The notes beneath the pieces were generated by a model, which did no database searches, was not told the DNA's origin, and worked only from the letters and a program-made list of their open reading frames with translations. A DNA stretch of 64,000 bases. Source: 20CM-2-55-15 sp963738025 (GTDB lineage Bacteria; Acidobacteriota; Terriglobia; 20CM-2-55-15). Positions within the stretch are counted from its first letter, which is position 1, and each line of letters begins with the position of its first letter. The DNA is taken from assembly GCA_963738025.1 (NCBI GenBank), contig CAVTWA010000001.1, forward strand, positions 62,001 through 126,000, in the 5' to 3' direction. The position numbers and the translations under genes are program-made. This document shows, piece by piece, positions 17,011 through 26,771 of this stretch.

Positions 17011-17790
17011 ATGCGAAATATTCTGGCTATTGTCGAACGTGAACTACGCGCGTACTTCAGTTCACCGATTGCCTACGTTGTACTCACAATTTTTGTTTTT
17101 CTCTCGGGCATTTTCTTCCGATCGATATTGGCGCAAGTGATGCAAATGGCGCTCATGTCGCAAATGCAGGCACAGCAACTTGGGCCGCGGCCCATGGACA
17201 TGCCGGGAATGATCAGCCGGGGCTTTCTGAGTACGATGAGCGTGATTCTGTTGTTTATCATGCCAATGTTGACGATGGGACTTTTCTCGGAGGAAAAGAA
17301 GCGGGGCACCATCGAGTTGCTGCTGACCGCGCCGATCACCGATTTCCAGGTGGTTCTTGGCAAGTTCTTCGCGGCCGCCGCGTTCTATTTGATTCTGCTG
17401 GTCTCGACCTGGATCCCGATGGCGGTTCTTTATTTGTATGGAAGTCCGGCCTCGGGGCCGATTCTGACGGCCTATCTGGGTCTTCTTCTGTACGGCCTTG
17501 CCATTCTCGCCATCGGTCTGTTCATCTCGACCTTGACCGAGAACCAGATCATCGCGGCAGTCTTGAGCTTCGGTACAATTATGGTTTTATGGCTGGTGGA
17601 TGTCGTCGCTCAGAATGCGGAGTCGCCAACCAGCAAGGGGGTGTTGACATATCTGTCGATACTCAGCCATCTGGACGATTTCATGAAAGGTGTTCTCGCG
17701 ACATCGCACGTCATTTTTTATGTCTCGTTGATGTTGACGGCGCTGTTTCTAACCTATCGTTCAATAGATTCTTTACGGTGGAGAGGATAG
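17011..17790 (+). CDS. ABC-2 type permease (GldF-like)
   Basis: A 259-residue membrane protein with about six hydrophobic segments, starting with PIAYVVLTIFVFLSGIFF and ending with VIFYVSLMLTALFL. A periplasmic Met-rich stretch (MQMALMSQMQ) follows the first segment. The conserved EEKKRGTIELLLTAPI motif is present. It begins 2 bases after the ATPase stop and would form the membrane channel with that ATPase. Confidence 0.9.
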   Translation: MRNILAIVERELRAYFSSPIAYVVLTIFVFLSGIFFRSILAQVMQMALMSQMQAQQLGPRPMDMPGMISRGFLSTMSVILLFIMPMLTMGLFSEEKKRGTIELLLTAPITDFQVVLGKFFAAAAFYLILLVSTWIPMAVLYLYGSPASGPILTAYLGLLLYGLAILAIGLFISTLTENQIIAAVLSFGTIMVLWLVDVVAQNAESPTSKGVLTYLSILSHLDDFMKGVLATSHVIFYVSLMLTALFLTYRSIDSLRWRG

Positions 17791-17794
17791 CAAC

Positions 17795-19363
17795 ATGAAA
17801 GAACAATTGCGGAAAGCGGATGTCCTCGGACTCACCGTCATTGCGGCGGCGCTCATTTCTTATTCTGTCCGGTCGGTCTGGACGGTCTATCAAACGTTCG
17901 CAGTGGTCATTGGCGCTGTTCTCATTCTGGCTTCCCTGGCCGTCAAATCGGACGAAATTCGCACAGGCCTCGGCCGCCGCTCGGCCCGATTCGGCATCAA
18001 TTCGGCAGCCTCCGTCCTTTTCTTCATTGGCATCCTGGCCTTCGTCAATTACCTCGGCGCGCAACATGTGAAGCGCGTGGATACCACGAGCGAGAAGATT
18101 TACAGCCTTTCCGACGAGTCGACGAAAGTGGCGCAGCAAATCAATCAGGATCTGCACATTCGCGCCTTCTATCCAGGAGGAGAGTATGCGCCGGCGAAGG
18201 AAGTCCTGGATCTGTTCAAAACGAAGAACCCCAAGATCTCTTACGAGTTCATCGATCCGGACAAACAGCCGGCGGTGGCGCAACGCTATCAGGTCACTCA
18301 ATACGGCGAGCTGCAAAATCCGATGAGCGGAGAAGCGGTCAGATATGGAACCCTCGTTCTCGAAATGGGTGGCAAGACCGAACGCATCGAAAAACAGTCG
18401 GAAGGGCTGCACGAAGAGGACATCACGAATGCTTTGCTGAAACTCGTCAAGGGCGAAAAGAAGACGATTTATTTCACGCAGGGCCACGGCGAAAAGAACA
18501 TCGATGATAGCGAACGCGCCGGCTACAGCACGGCCAAGGCGGGTCTGGAAAAAGAGAATTATGTCATCAAGACAGTAAACCTTGCCGAGCAGGCTAAAGT
18601 GCCGGACGATGCGTCCGTTGTGGTGATGGCGGGGCCGAAAACCGATCCGTTTCCCAACGAAATGGATTCGCTCGACGCCTACTTGAATAAGGGTGGCAGC
18701 GTATACGTGATGGTGGACCCTTCTCCAGCACCGTCGCTGTCGGACTTCATGAAGAAATGGTCGATCGACGTCGGCAACAACATCGTGCTGGATGCCAGTG
18801 GTCTCGGCCGTTTATTTGGTGCAGGTCCGGAAATCCCTCTCGTAACCACGTACGCGAATCACAAAATCACTTCCGGGATGAAGGGGGTTATGACCTTTTT
18901 CCCGCTTGCGCGATCCGTTAAACCCGCGATGAATCCTCCGGCCGGGTTGTCGGTCGAAACGCTCTTTTCATCGAGCGAGAGGAGCTGGGGTGAGACGAAT
19001 ATGAAATCCGGCGAAGCCAAATTCGATGAAGGCACGGACTTGAAAGGGCCTGTTTCCCTTGCTGTTGCAGCCACCAAGGACGCTGCTAACAACAAGAAAG
19101 CCCGCCTGGTTGTGTTCGGCGACTCCGATTTCGCATCGAACAGTACATACGGCCTGCAGGGTAATGGGAATCTCTTTCTCAATACAGTGTCCTGGCTGGC
19201 CCAGGACGAAAGCTTTATTTCAATCCGACCGAAAAATCCGGACGACCGGCGTCTTACGATGACCGAAGCTCAGGGACGTCTCGTCTCTTACGTCATGCTT
19301 CTCCTGCTACCGGCGGGTGTGCTGATCACAGGTATTTCGGTGTGGACGAAACGTAGAAAATAA
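17795..19363 (+). CDS. GldG-family ABC auxiliary protein
   Basis: A 522-residue protein with two N-terminal membrane segments, a large extracytoplasmic region and a C-terminal membrane segment (VSYVMLLLLPAGVLITGIS). Motifs VYVMVDPSPAPSLSDFMK and RLVVFGDSDFASN are typical of the GldG/ABC_transp_aux domain. It probably works with the permease. The TAA stop lies in AATAAGCCACCGAT, similar to the outer end of the CCACGGAT palindromes. Confidence 0.85.
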   Translation: MKEQLRKADVLGLTVIAAALISYSVRSVWTVYQTFAVVIGAVLILASLAVKSDEIRTGLGRRSARFGINSAASVLFFIGILAFVNYLGAQHVKRVDTTSEKIYSLSDESTKVAQQINQDLHIRAFYPGGEYAPAKEVLDLFKTKNPKISYEFIDPDKQPAVAQRYQVTQYGELQNPMSGEAVRYGTLVLEMGGKTERIEKQSEGLHEEDITNALLKLVKGEKKTIYFTQGHGEKNIDDSERAGYSTAKAGLEKENYVIKTVNLAEQAKVPDDASVVVMAGPKTDPFPNEMDSLDAYLNKGGSVYVMVDPSPAPSLSDFMKKWSIDVGNNIVLDASGLGRLFGAGPEIPLVTTYANHKITSGMKGVMTFFPLARSVKPAMNPPAGLSVETLFSSSERSWGETNMKSGEAKFDEGTDLKGPVSLAVAATKDAANNKKARLVVFGDSDFASNSTYGLQGNGNLFLNTVSWLAQDESFISIRPKNPDDRRLTMTEAQGRLVSYVMLLLLPAGVLITGISVWTKRRK

Positions 19364-19392
19364 GCCACCGATAACGTTACCGATCCGAATCC

Positions 19393-20754
19393 ATGAAATT
19401 CAAAAGTACAGCGATTCTCTTTCTCGTCTTCCTCGTTCTGGGAGGTTACGTTTACTTTACGGAATTCCGCGGACAGGAAGAAAAACAGAAACAACAGGAA
19501 GCCAAGAAGAAAGCATTTCAGGTCGAGGACAAAGACATCACGGAGCTGAGCCTGGCGTATCCGGACCGCACCATCTCGGCAGTTAAAAAGGGCGACAAGC
19601 AATGGGAGATGACGTCACCGGCCGGAGTCGAGACCGACTCGGACGAGTGGCAGTCGCTGGCTTCGGACGTTTCGCGGATCGAGCGCGAAGACACCGTCGC
19701 ACAAAACGCCCAGGACCTGACACCGTTCGGATTGAAGGATCCCGCTGTCAAGGTCTCCGCGAAAACAAAGGAGGGAAAGAGTTTTGAGATCCTGTTCGGC
19801 GCCGAGAATCCCAGGAAAACATTTACCTATGCGAAATTCGGCAACAACAACGATGTCTTTCTCACGGCCAGTAATTGGGAGAAGACCTTTACCAAGACCG
19901 TCGCCGATCTGCGAAACAAGAAGGTGCTCGAGTTAGAGCCCGACGATATCGACGATGTCAAAGTGATGGATGGCTCGAAAGAGCTCGAGGCGCAGAAGTC
20001 CGGAGATAACTGGCAGCTGAAAAAGCCAATCGATACCAAGGCCGATAATGGTGAAATTTCAACCTTCCTCAGCTCGGTTCGTTTCGCCCGGGCCACCAGT
20101 TTTCCAGACCAGCCTGTCGATGCAAAAACGTCGGGATTGGATATGCCCGCAGTAAAAATCACACTGCACGATAACAAGGCTAAAACCGACCGCGTTTTGC
20201 TCATCGGTAAGACCACGGACACGGACAAGTACTACGCGCGCGATGCCTCTCGAGAGACGATTTTCATCATCGACAAAGACATTCCTGAAAAAGCCAGGCG
20301 GCCGCTCTTCGAATGGCGTGACAAGGCTCTCGCAAAGATCGATCGAGAAAAGGCGGACAAGATCGAGATCCAGCATGGGCCAGATACCATCACGATGACC
20401 AAAAGCGGTTCCGATTGGAAGCTCCCGGACAATCGAAAGCTTCAATGGGACAAGGTTTCCGGCATGCTGAACGCGCTCGATTTCGAAAAAGCAAAAGACA
20501 TCATCGACTCGCCCAAGTCACTGGCCATGTATGGACTGGACAAGCCGCAACTGGAAGTCATCTTGCGCCAGGGTGGAACGGAACTCGTCCGATTCAGTTT
20601 CGGATCCGACAGCAAGATGCCCGAAGGCATTTATCTGAAAACATCCGACAGTCCATCGGTCAAGGTTGTTTCGAAGGACGTGTTTGACAAATTTAACGTC
20701 AAAGCAGACGATTTAGTGGAAGCACCTCCGCAGCCAGAGAAACCGAAACCGTGA
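19393..20754 (+). CDS. DUF4340 domain protein of the Gld-type ABC operon
   Basis: A 453-residue protein with an N-terminal membrane anchor (STAILFLVFLVLGGYVYF). Repeated beta-rich units follow, of the form DITELSLAYPDRTISAVKK, DDIDDVKVMDGS and ADKIEIQHGPDTITM. DUF4340 proteins regularly follow GldG in such clusters. The role is unknown, probably in the periplasm next to the permease. The C-terminus is Pro/Lys-rich. Confidence 0.85.
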   Translation: MKFKSTAILFLVFLVLGGYVYFTEFRGQEEKQKQQEAKKKAFQVEDKDITELSLAYPDRTISAVKKGDKQWEMTSPAGVETDSDEWQSLASDVSRIEREDTVAQNAQDLTPFGLKDPAVKVSAKTKEGKSFEILFGAENPRKTFTYAKFGNNNDVFLTASNWEKTFTKTVADLRNKKVLELEPDDIDDVKVMDGSKELEAQKSGDNWQLKKPIDTKADNGEISTFLSSVRFARATSFPDQPVDAKTSGLDMPAVKITLHDNKAKTDRVLLIGKTTDTDKYYARDASRETIFIIDKDIPEKARRPLFEWRDKALAKIDREKADKIEIQHGPDTITMTKSGSDWKLPDNRKLQWDKVSGMLNALDFEKAKDIIDSPKSLAMYGLDKPQLEVILRQGGTELVRFSFGSDSKMPEGIYLKTSDSPSVKVVSKDVFDKFNVKADDLVEAPPQPEKPKP

Positions 20755-20810
20755 CTTTGCGCCTCTGTATTGTGTTGGACCACCGAGCACGAAGGCGCAA
20801 AAACACCGAT

Positions 20811-21320
20811 ATGGGCCTGACCGAATTCCTGATCTCGCTTGTCCGAAATGTCGTCGAGGGCATCCGCCGAAATAAGCTGCCCGTCGGCTTATCTATCATC
20901 GCCTTAGTTCTTTCAACAGCGTTTGCTCTAACTAGCAATTTCGATGAACGTCCGCGGTATCGCAAATTTATCCTTCCCGTCATCGAGAAAGCCGAAAACC
21001 AATTTTTCGACCAGATGCGGGAAGCAGAACAGGAAACGCAGGAACCGGCGCGACTGCTTTATTTTCTGGAGGGCCATCGGCGCGCGAAAAATGCGCTGCG
21101 CGTGGCCGAGTCCGAACACCCGATGACGGCCGAAGGCAAAAAGGCGCAAGCCGAACTCATTCGGTACTATGAGCTTGTGGACGAGCAACTGGCGATTATC
21201 CGAACCGAAATGAGCAACAGCGAAACGTACGATTACACCGGCGACTGGAAACGGACGAACGCAAAACTTCTGCCCATACGTGAGGTTTGGCTGAGGTGGC
21301 TTAACGCTCCAAGTCGCTGA
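20811..21320 (+). CDS. Membrane-anchored coiled-coil hypothetical protein
   Basis: About 169 residues from ATG 20811. A GTG at 20751 also opens the frame but would add a stretch that looks like intergenic repeat DNA. One membrane segment (LPVGLSIIALVLSTAFALTS) is followed by a charged helical region (KAENQFFDQMREAEQETQE, GKKAQAELIRYYELVDEQL). No family is recognised. It may belong to the ABC operon, ending it just before the hairpin array. Confidence 0.6.
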   Translation: MGLTEFLISLVRNVVEGIRRNKLPVGLSIIALVLSTAFALTSNFDERPRYRKFILPVIEKAENQFFDQMREAEQETQEPARLLYFLEGHRRAKNALRVAESEHPMTAEGKKAQAELIRYYELVDEQLAIIRTEMSNSETYDYTGDWKRTNAKLLPIREVWLRWLNAPSR

Positions 21321-21379
21321 GTTGCTTGTCTTTCAACTGACAGAGCGTGATCCTCGTGAGATCTATGCTCAGAAAGTCA

Positions 21380-21772
21380 GAGGTCTCAGGCTGCCAGACC
21401 TCCGCAACTCTCAAACATCAGAGGTCTCACACCGCCAGACCTCTGCAACTCCCAAACATCAGAGGTCTCACACCGCCAGACCTCGCAACTCCCAAACATC
21501 AGAGGTCTCACGCCGCCAGACCTCTCGCAACTCCCAAACATCAGAGGTCTCACACCCGCCAGACCTCTGCAACTCCCAAACATCAGAGGTCTCACGCCGC
21601 CAGACCTCCGCAACTCCCAAACATCAGAGGTCTCACGCCGCCAGACCTCCGCAACTCCCAAACATCAGAGGTCTCACGCCGCCAGACCTCCGCAACTCCC
21701 AAACATCAGAAGTCTCACGCCGCCAGACTTCTGCAACTCTCAGACATCAGAAGTCTCACGCCGCCAGACCTC
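21380..21772. repeat. Tandem array of ten ~41-bp hairpin units
   Basis: Units start at 21380, 21421, 21462, 21502, 21544, 21586, 21627, 21668, 21709 and 21750. Each holds GAGGTCT, a CACGCCGCC-type loop and AGACCTC, joined by linkers close to CGCAACTCCCAAACATCA. The ninth unit has GAAGTCT paired with AGACTTC, a double change that keeps the stem. The array lies between convergent genes, and its last unit overlaps the receptor stop at 21771. Peptide repeats can be read on both strands, but 41 is not a multiple of 3 so the frames drift. It is not a CRISPR array. Confidence 0.9.
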
Positions 21773-24700
21773 AGAACCTCAACTTCGCGTTGAAGAGGAT
21801 CAGGCGGACTCCCTCGCCGACCAGTGGTGCGGTGTTCTGACCGAACGAACTACTCGTCATGATCGCTACCGGATTCGGGAAATTGCGATGGTTCCACAAG
21901 TTCATGAAGTCCGCCCGGATCTGTAACTGCGAGTCCTCACGCAGCTTGACGGCCTTCGACAGGCTGAAGTTCCATTGCTCGAATCCGGGTCCCCGGAAGG
22001 TATTGCGGCCTAAATTGCCGCCACCCGGCATTGAATTCGCAAGAATCCCGTTGGGACCGATCGGCGCCGTAACAATTCCTTTGCCGTCTACGGGAATGTA
22101 GAAGGTACGCAACCCACCGCTGAAGTCCTGCTTTATCGGACCACCCTGCACCAGACTGTAATTCGGCATAAAGATGCCGCCCGGGTTGTAGTTGGGGCGG
22201 GCTCCAGCCGGAGTGCCGGTGCCGGCACTATCCACGCCGGTGGTGATTGTGAAGGGCTGCCCCGACTGCGCTTCCGTAAAGCCGGAGATTTGCCACCCAC
22301 TAAAAATTCTCGCGAGCGAACCGCTCGCCCAACCCGACGAGACCCAGGGGATGTTGTACAAGTAGGTGACGGCGACCCGATGCGGCCGATCGAAAGCGGA
22401 GCGACTCCACTCTTTGCGGTAATTGAAAAAATCTTCGGGTACTGCCGAACTTGAGTTTGTAATGTCGCTGATCCCGGTGATCAACTCGTCGTTATCGCTC
22501 CACGTTCCACTAAAGGTGTAATTCGCGCCGACCATCAGATTTCTGGTCATGCGGCGGTCAAATTTGATGTAACTCGCTTCGTAGGCGCCCTTTGCCGTGG
22601 ATTCGACGAGGGTTCGCGCTCCCCAGCTCGGATTCAGCCGCCTTGCCTGTACACCAGGGATGCTTCCTGTATCCTGCACTGAGATGACCGTTGCAGCCTG
22701 AGCCGGTGTCAAAATCGCGGGATTTGCCTGGCTTTGCCGAATCTGGTGGTACGAGCGATTGCCGGTATAACCGGCCTCCAAGACGTAAGCATTACCGAAC
22801 TGATGCTGGACCGACAGACTCCACATGTTGGTTTCGGGGTGTTTCGTGGCTACCGGTGAATTGATGAATGACCCAGTGGGGTCAAAAGGTGGTAGCTTTG
22901 CCACCTTCGAAGCCAGCGTTGGAAAGAGGTTAATCGTATTGGGTTGTTGTAAATTAACCGTAAGAACGCGAGGATAGTTTGTCGCCTCGTTGGTCAGAAC
23001 ATTGTAAAAAATGACGTCATACTGAATTCCAAACCCGCCGCGAACAACCGTTTTCCCATCGCCGAAAAAACCGGACCCGCCCGGACTGTAGGCAAAACCG
23101 ACTCGAGGGGCCCAATCATTCTTATCAGCGTTCGCCGGGCCCGGAATTCCGGCTGCCTGCATCGTCGGATCGGTTGTCCCAAAAAGGCCGAGGGGGACGG
23201 TTGAGTATTGATACCGCACGCCGAGATTCAGAGTGAGGTTCTTTCTGGCCCTGAAATCGTCCTGGAAAAAGTACGCGTGGTCCCATTCCGTTGCGACAAA
23301 ACTCGCGGTGGTGACAGCCTGCTGGAATTGGCTTGCCTGATTGTTGATGAAATCCGCAAGGGATGAAAAGCTCCAGTTTCCTTTCGAATTCGTATCCGTT
23401 TGATTGAAGAGCCGGTATCGGCGGATGTCCAATCCGAATTTCATCGAATGACGGCCCGCCGTGAAGGTCGCAACGTCCTGATATTGCCAGGTGTGGTCGA
23501 CTCGGCCTTGGGGAAACGCGTTCAATCCGCCAAAATTAAAGGCGCCTGTGATCGTTACGGTTGGACTGACGGGATCGTTCTCCTGAAACTGGAGATTACT
23601 CCTGACGTAAGCCATTCGCGCTTCATTCAGGAACCGGGAACTGACGATCCGGGTATAGCTGATGGCATGATTTTGTCGCAGGATTTCCTGTGCCGCAGCC
23701 CACCTTGTGCCGAACTGCGTATTACCGGTCTGGTTGGGTTGATCTCGATTATCAATCAAGTATCGATAAGCAATATTGTCTCGATTCGAAACCTTATGGT
23801 CGACTCGGACTGTGTTTGAGAAGAAGCTATACGGTTTTGGCAGTGGAATTAGAATCGTTCCAAGCTGGACGGGAACACCGTTAATTGCACCATTGTGGGC
23901 ATTGTCGTAATTGGTAACTTGCGAATAAACCTGCGGCAGGAACGATAAGGCCGAAAGAACAGCCTGGCGGCTGGCCTGGGTCTGACCGGGAGCCAGGGGA
24001 ACATTTTGAAGAGCCGCAAAGCCGGCGGGCGTGGGTATATTCGTCGAGGTAGCATTGCGTGCATCCGGTGCTTCCCGCCTGCGATCCCAATCCACCAATC
24101 CGAAAAAGAACGTGCGATTCCTGATGATCGGGCCGCCGACATCGCCGCCAAATTCATTCATGTCAAATCGCGGTGTCGAGGTGATACCAGCCCGTTTGTT
24201 CAAGAGACTTACCGGTTCCATCCAATTCCCGCGATAAAATTCCCACCCTTCCCCATGAAATCGGTTGGTTCCGCTCTTCGTAACCATTGAAATCTGAGGA
24301 CCGCTGTTGCGACCGAATTCGGCAGAATACGCCTCCGTCTGGATCTGGACCTCGGCCAATGCCTCTGGGGTCACCCGCGCTGCGTCCAGAGTCACCGCGT
24401 AGTCGTTGTTATCGATTCCATCGATCATGAAGTTGGTGTTGCGGCCGCGCTGCCCATTGGCGGAAAAAGCGTTCTGGCCGGGGGCACGTATGGCAAGGGG
24501 AGCCAGCAAAGTGAGACGCGTCACATCCCGGGCGCCCGAACTGCCGGTCAATAACGGCAACTCTTCGATCAGTGGCCCAGGGAAAGTTCGCTCAATGGTC
24601 GCGGTGGTCTTTGCAAGGTCGGCACCCGGAATTCCCGTAACAGAAACCTCCGAAGTGATCCCTCCAATCGTGAGGGACTGGTTGGCCGTCACTTCCTGCG

Positions 24701-25043
24701 CCGTGCTGACCGTAATTGCGTCCACTCTGTGTGTTTCGAACCCGGCTAATTTGAATTCGATGATGTACTCACCTGGCTCGACGGCGGCAAAGCGATAAAA
24801 CCCGACCTCATTGGTTAAGGTTTCGCGCGAGATGTTAGTCTCTTTTTTTGTTATGGTTACCTGAACTCCGGTCAGTACGCCACCGCTCTTGTCGGAAAGC
24901 GTTCCCGATATGAAACCACGAGTGAGCTGCGCGGCAAGAGGCCGAACGCCGGAAGCGAGGACTGCGATGACCAAAGCACTTATAATGGCTGCGGAATGAA
25001 TCAATTTGGTCACGAAACCGGCCCTCCAGAGCCTCGAAACCAT
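21771..25043 (-). CDS. Oar-like TonB-dependent receptor with carboxypeptidase-regulatory-like domain
   Basis: A 1090-residue outer-membrane protein with a signal peptide (HSAAIISALVIAVLASGV). A carboxypeptidase-regulatory-like domain (GFISGTLSDKSGGVLTGVQ, about 44-130) is followed by a plug region (IDGIDNNDYAVTLDAARVTP) and a large beta barrel. It ends in KLRF, with the terminal Phe of outer-membrane barrels. Such receptors take up large oligomers or act in cell-surface adhesion. The ligand is unknown. It is divergent from the sigma operon at 25.3 kb, with 265 bases between them. Confidence 0.9.
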   Translation of the reverse strand: MVSRLWRAGFVTKLIHSAAIISALVIAVLASGVRPLAAQLTRGFISGTLSDKSGGVLTGVQVTITKKETNISRETLTNEVGFYRFAAVEPGEYIIEFKLAGFETHRVDAITVSTAQEVTANQSLTIGGITSEVSVTGIPGADLAKTTATIERTFPGPLIEELPLLTGSSGARDVTRLTLLAPLAIRAPGQNAFSANGQRGRNTNFMIDGIDNNDYAVTLDAARVTPEALAEVQIQTEAYSAEFGRNSGPQISMVTKSGTNRFHGEGWEFYRGNWMEPVSLLNKRAGITSTPRFDMNEFGGDVGGPIIRNRTFFFGLVDWDRRREAPDARNATSTNIPTPAGFAALQNVPLAPGQTQASRQAVLSALSFLPQVYSQVTNYDNAHNGAINGVPVQLGTILIPLPKPYSFFSNTVRVDHKVSNRDNIAYRYLIDNRDQPNQTGNTQFGTRWAAAQEILRQNHAISYTRIVSSRFLNEARMAYVRSNLQFQENDPVSPTVTITGAFNFGGLNAFPQGRVDHTWQYQDVATFTAGRHSMKFGLDIRRYRLFNQTDTNSKGNWSFSSLADFINNQASQFQQAVTTASFVATEWDHAYFFQDDFRARKNLTLNLGVRYQYSTVPLGLFGTTDPTMQAAGIPGPANADKNDWAPRVGFAYSPGGSGFFGDGKTVVRGGFGIQYDVIFYNVLTNEATNYPRVLTVNLQQPNTINLFPTLASKVAKLPPFDPTGSFINSPVATKHPETNMWSLSVQHQFGNAYVLEAGYTGNRSYHQIRQSQANPAILTPAQAATVISVQDTGSIPGVQARRLNPSWGARTLVESTAKGAYEASYIKFDRRMTRNLMVGANYTFSGTWSDNDELITGISDITNSSSAVPEDFFNYRKEWSRSAFDRPHRVAVTYLYNIPWVSSGWASGSLARIFSGWQISGFTEAQSGQPFTITTGVDSAGTGTPAGARPNYNPGGIFMPNYSLVQGGPIKQDFSGGLRTFYIPVDGKGIVTAPIGPNGILANSMPGGGNLGRNTFRGPGFEQWNFSLSKAVKLREDSQLQIRADFMNLWNHRNFPNPVAIMTSSSFGQNTAPLVGEGVRLILFNAKLRF

Positions 25044-25308
25044 TTAGTGCGAGTAAGTGAGAATATTCGGTAAACCGGCAACCTACCGCAACCCACAGAT
25101 CCTCTGCGGAGGACTGACATTACTTCTCACCGCTAAACCGATCAATATAAATTCGTTTTGCGCTGTGGTCGTTCAGTTTGGCGAAAAGTTTCCGCCGCAG
25201 GTATCTTCTAACCTAACCGGTAAAAAAAAGTTAAAATGTCGTGTAAATTGTTGGCAAAGCAGCCTTCCGCATGCGATCCTACCCGGCTGTCCCGTTCGGC
25301 TTTAGGCC

Positions 25309-25905
25309 ATGTTTGCCGCAAAAAAAGCTGTAACCCCGTCTATTCACAAGACGTATGGAACTATGGAATTTGATCGAGAGCTAATTGTTCGCGCTCAGGC
25401 AGGCGACCGATCAGCTCACGAAGCCATCGTGAATCAGTTTTCCGCGATGGTGTTCCGGCTTGTGAGCCGCTTTTTCAGAACTCGCGAAGATGTTGAAGAC
25501 ATCGCGCAAGATGTTTTCCTGAAGCTGTTTGCACGCATCGATCAGGTTCATCCGGATGAGAATTTTCCGGGCTGGTTAGCTCGCGTCACAGTCAACACTT
25601 GTTACGATGAGCTACGCAAAACACGCCGGCGAAAAGTGGCATTGGAAACGTACGGACCGGAAATGGCCGGCGGGCAATCGGTCGCGCCCCAGGAACCGGA
25701 TTCGATGGGCAGAGCGCGATTGGCATTACAGCGGTTGGATCCGAAGTTGAGGATTCCGCTGGTATTGAAGGAAGTGGAAGAGTTATCGGTAGAGGAAATC
25801 GCTAAAACCATGGGGCTGACGCAAACCAACGTTAAAGTGCGGTTGTTTCGAGCTCGCAAGAAACTGCAGGCGATGTTGGGTGGCTCCGAAGGACATAGCA
25901 AATGA
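25309..25905 (+). CDS. RNA polymerase sigma factor, ECF subfamily
   Basis: Up to 198 residues. A start at ATG 25363 (MEFDRELIVRAQAGDRSAH) fits the family better than ATG 25309. Region 2 is recognisable as DVEDIAQDVFLKLFARI, and region 4 as LDPKLRIPLVLKEVEELSVEEIAKTMGL with TQTNVKVRLFRARKKL. It overlaps the next gene by 4 bases. It heads the operon with a membrane partner, a Spy-like protein, an Oar-like receptor and an LTxxQ protein. Autoregulation of this operon is likely, by analogy. Confidence 0.9.
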   Translation: MFAAKKAVTPSIHKTYGTMEFDRELIVRAQAGDRSAHEAIVNQFSAMVFRLVSRFFRTREDVEDIAQDVFLKLFARIDQVHPDENFPGWLARVTVNTCYDELRKTRRRKVALETYGPEMAGGQSVAPQEPDSMGRARLALQRLDPKLRIPLVLKEVEELSVEEIAKTMGLTQTNVKVRLFRARKKLQAMLGGSEGHSK

Positions 25906-26252
25906 ATCGACTGAACGAATTTTTTGAGCTAGAGCGAAAACGCGTGATTGAGCCAGACGCCTACTTTACGCAGCGTGTCATGGCCCGTCTCAACGAGCCT
26001 GCGACTCAGGATTTTGGAATCTGGGACGTCGTGCCTGGTTCGACCCGGCCTGTGCTCGCAATGGCCCTGGTTTTGATTCTGTGCTTCGTTGCCGCTGAAA
26101 TGTTCATTCCTCAAATGCCACAACGCGGAATGGTCGAATCTTTCCTGGAATCTGAACAGAATCCGGCGGAAAGCTTTTTATACAGTGAATCTGATCTACC
26201 GAGCCGTCAAGATGTGCTGCAGCAGTTAATCGAGCCGGAGGACCAGCAATGA
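25902..26252 (+). CDS. Putative membrane anti-sigma factor
   Basis: A 116-residue protein: a cytoplasmic N-terminus of about 45 residues (NRLNEFFELERKRVIEPDAYFTQRVMARL), one membrane segment (PVLAMALVLILCFVAAEMF) and an acidic periplasmic tail. There is no zinc-binding His-Cys motif. It overlaps the sigma gene by 4 bases upstream and the Spy-like gene by 4 bases downstream. Size, topology and position argue for an anti-sigma role, but no sequence motif proves it. Confidence 0.65.
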   Translation: MNRLNEFFELERKRVIEPDAYFTQRVMARLNEPATQDFGIWDVVPGSTRPVLAMALVLILCFVAAEMFIPQMPQRGMVESFLESEQNPAESFLYSESDLPSRQDVLQQLIEPEDQQ

Positions 26253-26716
26253 TTGGCCGTTCCGTCAAGGCCAAGGCCCTCGTATTTGCCATTTTTTTCC
26301 TTGGTGCCGCAACAGGGGTGCTGGTTGTCAATTTTTACAACACGCGCCTGGTCAGCGCACCCGTCAACGCACCGGGAAACGCACCGGATCGCACCCAGCG
26401 GGCACAACGCGATATCAATAAATTTTACGACTACTTGGGCCTGAATCAGGAACAGCGCGACCAGATGCATAAGATCGGGGAAGAGACCCGCCGCGAATTT
26501 CAGGACCTGCGCAAAGAAACCCAGCCGCGATTTGAAGCCATTCAGGAAACCTCTCGCGTAAAAATTCGCGCTGTTCTGAATGACGAGCAACGGAAAAAAT
26601 ACGACGAATTCCGGCAGCGGATGGACGAACGGCGCCGGAATCGCGAACTTGATCTGAAAAATTCAAATAATAAAGACCGCGACTCGAATTCCGAACACGG
26701 AACGAAGTCGAAATAA
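26249..26716 (+). CDS. Spy/CpxP-like LTxxQ periplasmic protein
   Basis: A 155-residue protein with an N-terminal membrane anchor or signal (ALVFAIFFLGAATGVLVVNF). A helical domain follows, with two LTxxQ-type motifs, LNQEQ (near residue 66) and LNDEQ (near 110). The C-terminus is highly charged (Arg/Asp/Asn-rich). Spy and CpxP are periplasmic chaperones or stress sensors of the same fold. Here the protein may sense envelope state for the anti-sigma factor. Confidence 0.78.
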   Translation: MIGRSVKAKALVFAIFFLGAATGVLVVNFYNTRLVSAPVNAPGNAPDRTQRAQRDINKFYDYLGLNQEQRDQMHKIGEETRREFQDLRKETQPRFEAIQETSRVKIRAVLNDEQRKKYDEFRQRMDERRRNRELDLKNSNNKDRDSNSEHGTKSK

Positions 26717-26771
26717 CGGTCTATTTTTCTCAGTCTGTACCAGTCTGTCTTCTTTGGGGAGGATCAATTTA

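Noticed and set aside
21380..21772. CRISPR-like regular repeats
   Set aside because: The linkers are nearly the same as each other, so there are no unique spacers, and no cas gene is near.
21322..21840. Open frames on both strands encoding repeated peptides
   Set aside because: They follow the 41-bp array, drift in frame, and run into the receptor gene antisense.
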